Counted from the first letter of the stretch, positions 40,153 through 49,400 are shown. The stretch is DNA of 64,000 bases from RH-AL1 sp965214415 (GCA_965214415.1 CBDCBQ010000003.1:3596001-3660000), one strand, 5' to 3'. Notes: a model not told the origin generated them from the sequence alone. Numbers and translations are program-made.

Positions 40153-40254
40153 AGCGGCTTTCCAAAGACACTAGAGGCAAGGGGCGCGGGGGTCAAATCG
40201 CGGCTTGCCCGCCAGCCAAACGGATTGCCGAAGCGAATCGCGGACGCCTGCTAA

Positions 40255-41765
40255 TTCTACTGAGTCACGAACGCCAGTTCGTTCTGCCGACGGCTGATTT
40301 GATAAGGTGGCGATTCGCTTTTTTGGATGCGGGCGTCACGATGGATCATGATCTGCCTGCTAGCGAAGCGCGGTTCGCGACTTATGTCGAGGCCTTGGGC
40401 AAGTCTCTCGGCCACGCGGATCGGGCCGGCCCGCTGAGGCATTATTGCACCGGACTGCTGTTGCCCGGCGAACGCAAGAGCGTCGAGCCCATGGCGGCAA
40501 TCGTCGCGCCGGAACGGGCGGCGGCTGAGCATCAATCGCTGCTTCACCTCGTCGGCCAGGCCGCGTGGTCGGATGCGACGGTTCTGCAAACGGTGCGCGA
40601 TCTTGTGCTGCCGGCGATGGAACGGCAGGCGCCGATCGCGGCGTGGATCGTCGATGACACGGGCTTTGCGAAGAAGGGCGTGCATTCGGTCGGCGTCGCG
40701 CGCCAATATTGCGGACGTCTCGGCAAGCAAGACAATTGCCAGATCGCGGTGAGCCTGTCGGTCGCCCATGCCCATGCGAGCCTGCCGATCGCCTACCGGC
40801 TCTATCTTCCCGAGGAATGGGCCGGCGATCCCGTCCGGCGTGCCAAGGCGAAGGTTCCCGAGGACGTCGTGTTCCAAACCAAGCCGGAGATCGCGCTCGA
40901 GCAGATCGCGACGGCGCGCGCCTCTGGTGTCACGCCCGGTGTCGTGCTGGCCGACGCGGCCTACGGCGGCAACGGGGCGTTCCGCGCCGGCATCACCGCC
41001 CTCGGCCTGACCTATGCGGTCGGCATTCAATCCCACACGACGGTCTGGCCGCCCGGCCTCGCGCCGTTGCCACCCAAGCCATGGAGTGGACGCGGCCGTC
41101 CGCCGTCGCTGTTGCGCCGCGACGCCGATCACGCGCCCGTCTCCGTCAAGGACCTGGCCCTGAGCCTGCCGGCTGACCGTTGGACCTCATGCATCTGGCG
41201 CGAGGGCACAAACACGCCATTGTCCTCGCGCTTCTGTGCGCTGCGCGTGCGGGCCGCCGGACGCGACTGGAACCGGACCACACCTCATCCCGTCGAATGG
41301 CTTCTCATCGAATGGCCCGAGGGGGCTGTCGAGCCTGATCATTACTCCCTCGCAACCGTTGCGGACCAAATCGACTTGTCATCGCTCGTCGAGATCACCA
41401 AGCTGCGCTGGCGCATCGAGCGTGATTATGAAGAGCTGAAGTCCGAACTCGGCCTCGCCCATTACGAGGGGCGGGGGTGGCGAGGATTCCACCATCACGC
41501 CACGCTCTGCATCGCCGCCTACGGCTTTTTGATCCGCGAGAGAGCGGCCGTTCCCCCCTCCGCCACCAAGCTCGGCGAGGCGCCTCGCATTTCCTCGCGT
41601 CCAAGACCCAGAGGCGCCCCCGATCCGGCCCGAACGCCACGTCACAAACTCCATCGCGACCTTGCGGAAGAAAATCGCCGTCGCCCTCGCCAGAACCTTG
41701 AAACGATGTCCATGCTGTCACGCAATCAAAACGCGACGATGGGGGAACTTCGTGACGCAGTAGAA
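40255..41765 (+). mobile_element. IS701-family insertion sequence, 1511 bp
   Basis: Terminal inverted repeats TTCTACTGAGTCACGAA (left, from 40255) and TTCTACTGCGTCACGAA (right end, reverse strand, ending 41765) match at 16 of 17 positions. The 4-bp direct repeat CTAA flanks both ends (40251-40254 and 41766-41769), the target-site length expected for IS701. The element contains one transposase gene. The right-hand CTAA supplies the TAG stop of the neighbouring cupin gene. Confidence 0.92.
40341..41763 (+). pseudogene. IS701-family transposase, C-terminal frameshift
   Basis: ATG 40341 starts a DDE transposase with AWIVDDTGFAKKGVHSVGVA, VVLADAAYGGNGAFR and KLRWRIERDYEELKSELGL, as in IS701. A run of five C at 41617-41621 puts the last about 48 codons out of frame. 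In the other frame the expected ending TNSIATLRKKIAVALARTLK, then RCPCC, runs to a TAG at 41761-41763 inside the terminal repeat. As written, the open frame continues into the cupin gene to 41975. All catalytic residues precede the shift, so residual activity cannot be excluded. Confidence 0.85.
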
Positions 41766-42245
41766 CTAATAGGGCGTGCCGTCCTTGTGGGTGAAGCCCC
41801 AGGTCCCGCCGGCACCGAGCACCGCTTCGAGGTCGTCCGCTGGATAGGAGCCTTCGTCGCCCGGCGAGCGGTCGCCGACCTCCAGAATGACGACATCGGC
41901 CGCGGTCCGATTGACGATCTGATGCGCCCGGCCCGCCGCCGGAAAGCCGGCACAGACGCCCGGCCGCAAAACTAGCTCTCCTTCATCCGTGATCAGCGTC
42001 GGCTCGCCTTCGAGCACGTAGACGAACTCGTCCTGGCGGCTGTGGCGATGCAGCAGGGCCGACTCGCCGCCTGGCGCGAGCCTCGTCAGGTTCACGCCAA
42101 AATTCCTGAGACAGAACTGATCACCGAGCTGGCGCTTCTCGCGCTTGGCCATGCGAGACAAGAAGGGCTCGGGGTAATTCGAACCCTTCGTTCGGGGCGG
42201 GACCATGCTCGCCTCGATGGCGAGCGGCGGCGATTTCGTCGGCAT
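41766..42245 (-). CDS. Cupin domain protein
   Basis: 159 residues from ATG 42245 (GGAGGG close upstream; ATG 42281 also possible). The double-stranded beta-helix metal motif is LLHRHSRQDEFVYVLEGEP, with the second motif GFPAAGRAHQIVNRTAADV. Such proteins bind a metal and small ligands; no specific activity can be assigned. Its stop codon is immediately adjacent to the IS701 element. Confidence 0.87.
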   Translation of the reverse strand: MPTKSPPLAIEASMVPPRTKGSNYPEPFLSRMAKREKRQLGDQFCLRNFGVNLTRLAPGGESALLHRHSRQDEFVYVLEGEPTLITDEGELVLRPGVCAGFPAAGRAHQIVNRTAADVVILEVGDRSPGDEGSYPADDLEAVLGAGGTWGFTHKDGTPY

Positions 42246-42348
42246 GGGCCCTCCGTTCGGCTCGACAATCCCCGGCATCACGCTCTCGCAAGCGCCTGCG
42301 GCTCCCTATATCGTTTCTTGAAATTGGAATACGTCCAAGGACCCTCTC

Positions 42349-42672
42349 ATGCTCGCGACCGACGACGATATCCTCCAGCAGGCGCAAACCTGGCGCGAGG
42401 CCGGCAAGGCGGTGGCGATCGCCACCGTGGTCGAGACCTGGGGCTCGGCGCCGCGCCCAGTCGGCAGCCATCTCGTGATCGACGGCGACGGACTTTTCTT
42501 GGGGTCGGTCTCCGGCGGCTGCGTCGAGGGCGATGTCGTCGGCGAGGCGATGGACGTCATCGAGGATGGCGCTCCGCGGGTGCTCGAGTTCGGCGTCGCC
42601 GACGAGACCGCCTGGCAGCGCGGGCTCTCCTGCGGCGGCCGCATCAAGGTCTATGTCGAGAGGCTCGACTGA
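42349..42672 (+). CDS. XdhC/CoxI family protein, N-terminal-type domain
   Basis: 107 residues: the stand-alone first half of XdhC, with VVETWGSAPRPVGSHLVI, SVSGGCVEGDVVGEAM and the terminal LSCGGRIKVYVE. XdhC/CoxI proteins sulfurate and insert molybdenum cofactor into xanthine or CO dehydrogenase-type hydroxylases. The next gene (second XdhC half) begins directly after this stop. Confidence 0.9.
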   Translation: MLATDDDILQQAQTWREAGKAVAIATVVETWGSAPRPVGSHLVIDGDGLFLGSVSGGCVEGDVVGEAMDVIEDGAPRVLEFGVADETAWQRGLSCGGRIKVYVERLD

Positions 42673-43389
42673 ATGCGCCTGCAGGATCTCGCGGCGCTCA
42701 ACGCCGCCCGCGCCGCGCGCCGCCCGGTCGCGCTCGTGACCGATATCGCCGACGGCGGCCAGCGTGTCGTCGATGCGCACGCGCTGGCGCAAGACCCGCT
42801 CGCCGACGCGATCGCCGAGCGGTTACGGCTCGGCAAGAGCGGCATGGTCGAGGAGAATGGCCGCGCGCATTTCGTCACCGTGCAGGTGCCACCGGTACGC
42901 CTCGTCGCGATCGGCGCGGTGCACATCTCGCAGGCGCTGGCGACGATGGCCAAGCTCGCCGAACTCGATGTCACCATCGTCGACCCGCGCACCGCCTTCG
43001 CCACGCAGGAACGCTTTCCCGACGTGACCTTGCTCGCCGAATGGCCCGACGACGTGCTGCCGAGGATCGGGCTCGACCGTTATACCGCGGTGGCGCTGCT
43101 GACCCACGATCCGAAGATCGACGACCAAGCCCTCGTCGCCGCGCTCAAGGCCGAGTGCTTCTACATCGGCGCGCTCGGCTCGCGGAAGACACACGGGCGT
43201 CGGCTCGAGCGGATGCAGGCGGCGGGGTTCGCGGCGGACGATCTTGCCCGCATCCATGCGCCGATCGGCCTCGATATCGGCGCGGTCAGTCCGGCCGAGA
43301 TCGCGGTGTCGATCATGGCCGAGATCGTCGCCGCGTTGCGCAAGAAGCCCAAGCGAGTCGAAGCTGCCGTCGCCGGGCAGGCTGCGTGA
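42673..43389 (+). CDS. XdhC family protein with Rossmann domain
   Basis: 238 residues. A Rossmann-like core (LVAIGAVHISQALATMAKLA) and the conserved C-terminal blocks YIGALGSRKTHGRR and HAPIGLDIGAVSPAEIAVSI identify the C-terminal half of XdhC. The first of the two halves is encoded just upstream; together they form a split XdhC. Overlap with the next gene is 4 bp (GTGA). Confidence 0.9.
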   Translation: MRLQDLAALNAARAARRPVALVTDIADGGQRVVDAHALAQDPLADAIAERLRLGKSGMVEENGRAHFVTVQVPPVRLVAIGAVHISQALATMAKLAELDVTIVDPRTAFATQERFPDVTLLAEWPDDVLPRIGLDRYTAVALLTHDPKIDDQALVAALKAECFYIGALGSRKTHGRRLERMQAAGFAADDLARIHAPIGLDIGAVSPAEIAVSIMAEIVAALRKKPKRVEAAVAGQAA

Positions 43390-44393
43390 AATTCGGCCGG
43401 ATCGCGCTCGAGGCGGGCGAAGGCGCGATCCTCGCCCATTCTGTGCGCGGTCCCGGCCTCGCGCTCAAGAAGGGCGAGGTGATCAAGCCGGCGCACCTCG
43501 CGGCGTTGGCCGACGCCGGTATCGAGGATATCGTCGCCGCGACGCTGGAGCCGGGCGACGTCACCGAAAACGTCGCCGCCCAGCGCCTCGCCGAGCGCGT
43601 CGCCGGGGCCAACGTCCATCTCGAGCGGCCCTTCACCGGCCGCTGCAACCTGATGGCAGATGCGGCGGGCCTGCTCGTCGTCGACGCCGCCGCGATCGAC
43701 GCGATCAACCTCGTCGACGAGGCGATCACGGTCGCGACCCTGCCGCCGATGCGCCCCGTCGTCGCCGGCGAGATGATCGCGACGGTCAAGATCATCCCGT
43801 TCGCAGTGCCGGAGCGCGCCCTCGCCCAAAGCCTCGCGGCGGCGTCCGCGGGCCCCGTCCGGGTGGCGCCATTCCGGCCGCTCAGGGTCGGCGTCATCTC
43901 GACGCTGCTGCCCGGTCTGAAGCCGACGACAGTGCTGAAGACGCTGAAGCTGCTCGATGATCGGCTCGCGCTCGCCGGCGCCCGGATCACCCGAGAGACT
44001 CGTGTCGCGCATGATTCAGTGCGTCTCGCCGCGACGATCAAGGCGATGGCCGACGTCGATATCGTCGTCGTGTTCGGCGCCTCGGCCATCACGGACAGAC
44101 GCGACGTCATTCCGGCCGCGATCGAGGCAGCCGGCGGCACGGTGGATCATCTCGGCATGCCGGTCGATCCGGGCAATCTGCTGCTGCTCGGCCGGCTCGA
44201 CTCCACGATCCCGGTGATCGGGGCGCCCGGCTGCGCCCGCTCGCCGAAGGAGAATGGCTTCGACTTCGTGATGTGGCGCCTGCTGGTCGGGCTCGATGTG
44301 ACCGGCGCCGATCTCCGCCGCATGGGCGTCGGAGGCTTGCTGTCCGAGATTGTCTCGCGGCCGCAGCTGCGCCAGCCCGCCGGCGATGCGTAG
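43386..44393 (+). CDS. Molybdopterin-binding (MoeA/MogA-like) protein
   Basis: 335 residues from GTG 43386. The N-terminal part is MoeA-like (ILAHSVRGPGLALKKGEVI, LKKGEVIKPAHLAALADAGI). The C-terminal part has a molybdopterin-binding fold (VVVFGASAITDRRDVIPAAI, GMPVDPGNLLLLG, IGAPGCARSPKENGFDF). Proteins of this type accompany XdhC and MocA in molybdenum hydroxylase maturation operons. Exact reaction is unknown. Confidence 0.85.
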   Translation: MKFGRIALEAGEGAILAHSVRGPGLALKKGEVIKPAHLAALADAGIEDIVAATLEPGDVTENVAAQRLAERVAGANVHLERPFTGRCNLMADAAGLLVVDAAAIDAINLVDEAITVATLPPMRPVVAGEMIATVKIIPFAVPERALAQSLAAASAGPVRVAPFRPLRVGVISTLLPGLKPTTVLKTLKLLDDRLALAGARITRETRVAHDSVRLAATIKAMADVDIVVVFGASAITDRRDVIPAAIEAAGGTVDHLGMPVDPGNLLLLGRLDSTIPVIGAPGCARSPKENGFDFVMWRLLVGLDVTGADLRRMGVGGLLSEIVSRPQLRQPAGDA

Positions 44394-44985
44394 AGTCGCC
44401 GCCGTCGTCATGGCGGCCGGGCGCGCCTCGCGCTTCGGCGCCGGGCCTGACGACAGCAAGGTGCTGGCGCTGCTCGACGGCCAGCCGCTGGTGCGACACG
44501 TTGTCGACACCGCGCGCGCGTCGCGGGCGGCGGCGATTGTTGTCGTCACGGGGCAGGCCGCGGCGCGGGTCGAGGCCGCTCTTGCCGACCGCCCCGTCAC
44601 GCTCGCGCACAACCCAAACTACGCGAGCGGCATGGCGAGTTCGGTCAAGGCGGGGATCGCCGCGCTGCCGGCGGACATCGACGGCGCGCTGATCCTGCTG
44701 GCCGACATGCCGCGCGTTACCGTCGCCACGCTGGACGCGCTGATCGCCGCGTTCGTCGGCGCTACGAGTCCGCCCGACGCGGTCACGCCGATGCACGGCG
44801 GACAGCCGGGGAATCCCGTCCTGATCGGTCGCGCCTTGTTCGCCGAGGTCGCCCGGCTGGACGGCGATGCCGGCGCGCGCAAGCTGCTCGCCGCGCCCCG
44901 CGGCGCGGTGCTCGCCTGTCCAGTCGACGATGCCGGGGTCATGATCGATGTCGATACGCGCGCCGCGCTGCGAGCTCTGCAGTAG
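44386..44985 (+). CDS. MobA-like nucleotidyltransferase, probably molybdenum cofactor cytidylyltransferase (MocA type)
   Basis: 199 residues from ATG 44386, overlapping the previous gene by 8 bp. NTP-transferase signatures: VVMAAGRASRFGAGPDDSKV, NPNYASGMASSVKAGI, LILLADMPRVT and GQPGNPVLI. The GMASS block and pairing with XdhC favour the CTP-using MocA type that makes the MCD cofactor for xanthine-dehydrogenase-like enzymes, rather than GTP-using MobA. Confidence 0.85.
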   Translation: MRRVAAVVMAAGRASRFGAGPDDSKVLALLDGQPLVRHVVDTARASRAAAIVVVTGQAAARVEAALADRPVTLAHNPNYASGMASSVKAGIAALPADIDGALILLADMPRVTVATLDALIAAFVGATSPPDAVTPMHGGQPGNPVLIGRALFAEVARLDGDAGARKLLAAPRGAVLACPVDDAGVMIDVDTRAALRALQ

Positions 44986-45167
44986 GCCATGCCGAAAAGC
45001 GCCTTAAATGTGGCAATCGACCAGCTTGGGGCAAACTTATTGCCCAATACTTCCTCGGTAAAAGTTCACTGCATCATCAATCCGCATGGACAGGCTGCAA
45101 CGAGTGCCGGAATCTTTGCGTTAGCTTGCGCGCTGCAATGATGGCGCCAAGAAAATGGAGCAGATGA

Positions 45168-45362
45168 ATGGACACCGAACCGCGGCGAACGACCGCGCAG
45201 ATCTTTCGATTTCCCGTTGGCGGGCGCGCCGCGCGCGGACGTGACGCCCGGCGTGCAAGCCGCCCCGAGAACGCGGTCCCGAGCGCCAGCTTCGGCGGCG
45301 GCTGGTATCACGATGCGGCGATCAAGGATGCCAGGGACGAGAATGCGCCACCTCGCCATTAG
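45168..45362 (+). CDS. DUF2735 family small protein
   Basis: 64 residues. The N-terminal AQIFRFPVGGRAA and the C-terminal GGWYHDAAIKDA match the two short conserved blocks of DUF2735, found in Hyphomicrobiales. GGAG lies about 8 nt before the ATG. Function unknown. A strong hairpin follows 50 bp after its stop. The 182 bp before it hold no other recognisable feature. Confidence 0.7.
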   Translation: MDTEPRRTTAQIFRFPVGGRAARGRDARRASRPENAVPSASFGGGWYHDAAIKDARDENAPPRH

Positions 45363-45411
45363 GCGCGACGTCGCGTCACGCAGATCCGCCCAAAGCGGAG
45401 ACCAAGCCGTC

Positions 45412-45445
45412 GAAGAGGGCCGCCCGTTCCGGAGCGGCCCTCTTC
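45412..45445. terminator. Strong hairpin, probable terminator after DUF2735
   Basis: A 12-bp perfect stem GAAGAGGGCCGC (45412-45423) / GCGGCCCTCTTC (45434-45445) with a 10-nt loop. It is not followed by a T-run on either strand, so termination would be of the non-canonical type; a structural repeat is the alternative. Confidence 0.6.
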
Positions 45446-45509
45446 ACGTATGGGTGCCCCGCGCGTGCCGCCCCTTGTCCCGCGGAAGGCGGCGGCAGAC
45501 ATAGGGCGC

Positions 45510-46979
45510 ATGCCCTTTCCGCAATCCGCCGAGGCGTCGCTGACGCGTGCCGAGATCCGCCGCATCATCTTCGGCCTGATGATGGCGATGCTGCTCGCGG
45601 CGCTCGACCAGACGATCGTCGCCACGGCTCTGCCGACGATCGGTCGCGACCTCGGCGATACCGCGCATCTACCCTGGGTCGTCACCGCCTACCTGCTGGC
45701 CGCGACCAGCGCGGTACCGATCTACGGCAAGCTGTCCGATATCCACGGACGGCGGATCATGCTGCTCATCTCGATCTCGACCTTTCTTGTTGGCTCGGTG
45801 TTCTGCGCGCTGTCGCCTACAATGCCTGCCTTGATCGCCTCCCGCCTCCTGCAAGGCGCAGGTGGTGGCGGGCTGCTCGCGCTGTCGCAGACGATCATCG
45901 GCGACATGCTGAGCCCGCGCGAGCGCGCCGGCTACCAGGTCTATTTCGCGGCCGCCTTCACCGCCGCGAGCCTGGCCGGCCCGGTGCTCGGCGGCTTTTT
46001 CGCGCAGCACCTTACTTGGTCGATGATCTTCTGGATCAACGTGCCGATCGGCATCGCCGCCTTTTTCATGACCTGGAGCCCGCTGAAGCGCTTGCCGCGC
46101 CACGAGCGCCGTCACAAGCTCGACGTCCTCGGTGCCGTGCTGCTCGTCGCCTCGACCTCGACGCTGCTGATCACGCTCTCCTGGGCCGGTGCGCTTTTCG
46201 GCTGGGCCGCGCCGGAGACGCTCGGCATGCTCGCGCTGAGCGCCGCGCTGTTCCTCGCATTCTACACGCGCCTGCGACACGCCGCCGAGCCGCTGATCCC
46301 GCTCGAGGTGCTGTTCAACAAGGTGGTGCTCGCCGCCACCTGCGCGGCGACGCTCAGCGTCGGTCTTTTCCTCGGCTTGGCGATTTACGCGCCGATCCTT
46401 TTCGAAAGCGTTCGTGGCCTCACCGCCAGCCAGTCCGGCCTTGCGCTGCTGCCGCTGATGGTCGGTACCGTCGGCGGCACTCTGATGTCGGGCTGGGCCA
46501 TGGCCAAGCTCGACCATTACAAGCGCCTGCCGCTCGCCGCGATGCCGTGCGCGGTGGCGGCCGCGCTGGTGCTGATGGCGGGGGCCGACACGATGCCGGT
46601 CTGGGGCGTCAGCCTCGTGCTCGGCGTGATCTCGATCGCGCTCGGCACCCTGCTGCCGATTTCGACGGTGTCGATCCAGAACGCGGTGGCGCTGCACCAG
46701 CTCGGGACCGCGACGGCGACCGCCAACCTGTGCCGCCAACTCGGCGGCGCGGTGATGGTGGCGATCTTTGGCACGATCGTGCTCGGTGATCATGCAAGCG
46801 AGCTGGCGGGCGCGGCGACCGGCGCGGACCACGCGGCTCTGCTGTCGGGCTTCCACGTCGTGTTCGGCCTCATCGCGCTGGGCGCGATCGGCGCGTTCGT
46901 GACGATGGTGGTGATGGAGGAGCGACCGCTCGGCGGCCCGGCGCGGGTGGCGGCGGAAACCCTGCCCGCGGGGGAGTAA
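45510..46979 (+). CDS. DHA2-family (14-TM) MFS multidrug efflux transporter
   Basis: 489 residues with about 14 hydrophobic helices. Motif C-type and DHA signatures: LLAALDQTIVATALPTIGRD, GKLSDIHGRRIMLL (motif A) and RLLQGAGGGGLLAL, as in EmrB/QacA proteins. It would export drugs by proton antiport across the inner membrane. No EmrA-type adaptor gene is adjacent. ATG 45510 is the first start consistent with the family. Confidence 0.92.
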   Translation: MPFPQSAEASLTRAEIRRIIFGLMMAMLLAALDQTIVATALPTIGRDLGDTAHLPWVVTAYLLAATSAVPIYGKLSDIHGRRIMLLISISTFLVGSVFCALSPTMPALIASRLLQGAGGGGLLALSQTIIGDMLSPRERAGYQVYFAAAFTAASLAGPVLGGFFAQHLTWSMIFWINVPIGIAAFFMTWSPLKRLPRHERRHKLDVLGAVLLVASTSTLLITLSWAGALFGWAAPETLGMLALSAALFLAFYTRLRHAAEPLIPLEVLFNKVVLAATCAATLSVGLFLGLAIYAPILFESVRGLTASQSGLALLPLMVGTVGGTLMSGWAMAKLDHYKRLPLAAMPCAVAAALVLMAGADTMPVWGVSLVLGVISIALGTLLPISTVSIQNAVALHQLGTATATANLCRQLGGAVMVAIFGTIVLGDHASELAGAATGADHAALLSGFHVVFGLIALGAIGAFVTMVVMEERPLGGPARVAAETLPAGE

Positions 46980-47038
46980 AGTCCAACCTTTCGCCCCGCC
47001 GTCCGTTATTGGGCGACCCCTCGTCACCGGATCCCCGC

Positions 47039-47875
47039 ATGTCTCATCCCGTCCTCGCCCCGCGTCGCGTCGCGCTCATTACCGGCGGGGCATCGGGCAT
47101 CGGCTTTGCCGCGGCCAAGACATTCCTCAAGCTCGGCATGCGGGTCGCGATCGCCGACCTGCCGGGCGACCGGCTCGCCGCGGCGGAGAAGGAACTGGGC
47201 GCTCTTGGTGTCGCGATGGCGGTGCCGACCGATGTCGGCCAGCGTGACTCGCTCAGGCATCTCGAGCGCACCGTGCTCGACCAGCTCGGCGCGATCGATC
47301 TCCTCATGAACAATGCGGGCGTGCAGCCCGGCAGCGACATCTTCGGGCCGGAGGAGAACTGGACCAAGATCATCGGCACCAATCTGATGGGCATCGTCGG
47401 CGGCACGCAGGTGATGGTGCCGCGCATGATCGCGCAGGGGACGCCGGCGCTGGTCATCAACACCGGCTCGAAGCAGGGCATCACGACGCCGCCGGGCGAT
47501 CCGGCCTACAACGTTGCCAAGGCCGGCGTGAAAGCGTTCACCGAGGCTTTGCAGCATCACCTGCGCAACCAGCCGGGCTGCAAGGTGACCGCGCACCTGT
47601 TCATCCCGGGCTTCGTCTTCACCGGACTCACGTCTAAGGGCCGCGCGGAAAAGCCCGAGGCGGCGTGGACGCCGGAGCAGACGATCGACTTCATGGTGGA
47701 GAGCCTGGAGTGCGGCGACTTCTACATCCTGTGCCCCGACAACGACGTGCCGCGCGCCACCGACGAGCGCCGCATCCTCTGGGCCGCCGGCGACATCGTC
47801 GAGAACCGCCCGCCGCTGTCGCGCTGGCATCCGGACCATGCCGACGCGTTCAAGGCGTTCGCGGCGAAGACGTGA
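47039..47875 (+). CDS. SDR family oxidoreductase
   Basis: 278 residues. Cofactor site ITGGASGIGFAAAK, NNAG motif, Ser in INTGSKQG and the catalytic YNVAK are present. The C-terminal third is longer than classical SDRs. It starts 60 bp after the MFS gene on the same strand. Substrate unknown. Confidence 0.88.
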   Translation: MSHPVLAPRRVALITGGASGIGFAAAKTFLKLGMRVAIADLPGDRLAAAEKELGALGVAMAVPTDVGQRDSLRHLERTVLDQLGAIDLLMNNAGVQPGSDIFGPEENWTKIIGTNLMGIVGGTQVMVPRMIAQGTPALVINTGSKQGITTPPGDPAYNVAKAGVKAFTEALQHHLRNQPGCKVTAHLFIPGFVFTGLTSKGRAEKPEAAWTPEQTIDFMVESLECGDFYILCPDNDVPRATDERRILWAAGDIVENRPPLSRWHPDHADAFKAFAAKT

Positions 47876-47950
47876 GGACGTGGTCGTCCACCGACACCGT
47901 TTGGCGGAGACCGAATGAACGCCGAGGCTGGCGATGATCGGGGTGGATCG

Positions 47951-48150
47951 ATGAGCGAAGCCGAGACAGAACCATCCGCGACCTACACGGTCGAGGTCGC
48001 GCGCGAAAGCGGCATCTACTACGTCGTGAGTTCGGACATTCCGGGATTGAATCGAGGCCGAACGCTACGACGACCTTGTCGAGATTTGATCGGAGGGACA
48101 GTCTCCAAGCCGTCGATCAGTTTCAGGATGCTGTCGTTCTCGAACGCTGA
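47951..48150 (+). pseudogene. HicB/DUF1902-type antitoxin, frameshifted
   Basis: From ATG 47951 the frame reads TYTVEVARESGIYYVVSSDI and PGLN, the typical start of HicB-like antitoxins. It then leaves frame near 48052; the neighbouring frame continues EAERYDDLVEI. After a further shift, the tail DSLQAVDQFQDAVVLER ends at TGA 48148-48150, overlapping the hicA ATG. The unbroken frame instead gives an unrelated Pro/Arg-rich tail. Confidence 0.68.
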
Positions 48151-48347
48151 TGAGTTCGAACCTCTACCCGATCTTAGTCCGCCTCTGAAAGAGCGGCGGA
48201 TGCCAATTTGTCCGACAGGCCAAGGGCTCTCACGAAATCTGGTTCAGCCCGATCAACGGTGCGAAGCTGACAGTGCCGAAGAACACTAAGATCAGGCACA
48301 CTGCCAACAAGGTCTTGACGGACGCAGGTCTCCCCAAGCAATTTTGA
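48150..48347 (+). pseudogene. HicA-type toxin with internal stop
   Basis: 65 codons in one frame from ATG 48150 to TGA 48347, broken only by TGA at 48186-48188 (codon 13). The remainder, GGCQFVRQAKGSHEIWF followed by KLTVPKNTKIRHTANKVL and DAGLPKQF, is an almost perfect HicA double-stranded-RNA-binding-like domain including the catalytic GSH. The ATG overlaps the hicB stop, the normal arrangement in reverse-order HicBA modules. Confidence 0.75.
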
Positions 48348-48367
48348 GGAACGAGCTCAGTAGAAAC

Positions 48368-48670
48368 CTACCCTCGCCGCGCCCGCTCGATCGCGTCCCT
48401 CGCCTCACGGTCGGCCGCGTCGTAAGTCTCCATCAGTCCCTCGATATACGCGTGCATGCGGCGGCCTTCCGGGTCGGCGCGCTTCGCGAGCCGGTCGCGA
48501 GCCTCGCCGATCTCCGGCGCGTAGTCGGCGAACACCAGCTCGATCTGCCGCACCGTGGCGAGCCAGATGTCGCGGCGCACCGGGTCCGTCGCGGTGGCGG
48601 CGCGGTCCCGCGCGTTGAACAGCACCTCGAGGTAATGCTCGGGGGTCTGGCCATGCATGGAGGTCGTCAT
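48368..48670 (-). CDS. Hypothetical helical protein
   Basis: 100 residues from ATG 48670, with AGGAAGGAA upstream (unusually good). Highly charged and helical throughout (HYLEVLFNARDRAATATD, RQIELVFADYAPEIGEARDR); no signal or membrane helix. No family recognised. It is divergent from the DUF1330 gene with about 125 bp between starts. Confidence 0.6.
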   Translation of the reverse strand: MTTSMHGQTPEHYLEVLFNARDRAATATDPVRRDIWLATVRQIELVFADYAPEIGEARDRLAKRADPEGRRMHAYIEGLMETYDAADREARDAIERARRG

Positions 48671-48794
48671 GCTCGATTCCTTCCTGGCCATTCCGAAACA
48701 ATCGCCGTGCCAGCCGCGCTCGCGCCGCCGAACCTTTCATCGCGCCGCGCCTTGTGCTTCACCACTTCGCAGACAAGACCTCGGACCACATCCC

Positions 48795-49400
48795 ATGAAC
48801 GGCTACCTCATCGCGCGCTTCGACATGACCGACCCTGACAATGCGCCCGCGGCCTACAAGCGGTACGTCGAAACGGCCACGCCGGCCTACGCGGAGCGCA
48901 ACGCGCGGTTTCTGGTGCGCGGCGGCAAGGCGCAACTGATGGAAGGCGAGATGCGCGCGCGCAACGTCGTCATCGAGTTTCCGACCTTGGCCGACGCCTA
49001 CGGCTGCTACCAGTCCGAGACATACCAGGCGGCGCGCGAGCACCGGCTTCCGGTGGCCGAGGGCGAGATCGTCGTGGTCGAAGGAATGGTGAAGGAGCGC
49101 CCGGCGCAAAAGGGCGACAAAGGCTATTGGATCGCCCGCTACGACGTGCAGGACATGACGGCCTACAAGCGGTACGTCGAGACGGGCGCGTCGGCGTTCA
49201 AGGAGCACGAGGCGCTGTTCCTCGTGCGCGGCGGCCCGCACCAGGCGATGGAAGGCCAAGCGCGGGACCGCAACGTCGTCATCGAGTTTCCAAGCGTCCA
49301 GGCCGCGCTCGACTGCTATCATTCCGACACCTACCAGAAGGCGCGCGAGTACCGCCTGCCCGTGTCGGTCGGCGACATCGTCATCGTCGAAGGCGCATGA
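48795..49400 (+). CDS. Tandem DUF1330 protein (two fused copies)
   Basis: 201 residues composed of two DUF1330 domains (about 1-100 and 107-201). Both contain the same blocks: AYKRYVETA/AYKRYVETG, FLVRGGKAQLMEG/FLVRGGPHQAMEG, RNVVIEFP, CYQSETYQ/CYHSDTYQKAREYRLPV. DUF1330 proteins are usually single-domain and form ferredoxin-like dimers, so this is an in-gene duplication giving a pseudo-dimer. Function unknown. mog follows 10 bp after the stop. Confidence 0.88.
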   Translation: MNGYLIARFDMTDPDNAPAAYKRYVETATPAYAERNARFLVRGGKAQLMEGEMRARNVVIEFPTLADAYGCYQSETYQAAREHRLPVAEGEIVVVEGMVKERPAQKGDKGYWIARYDVQDMTAYKRYVETGASAFKEHEALFLVRGGPHQAMEGQARDRNVVIEFPSVQAALDCYHSDTYQKAREYRLPVSVGDIVIVEGA

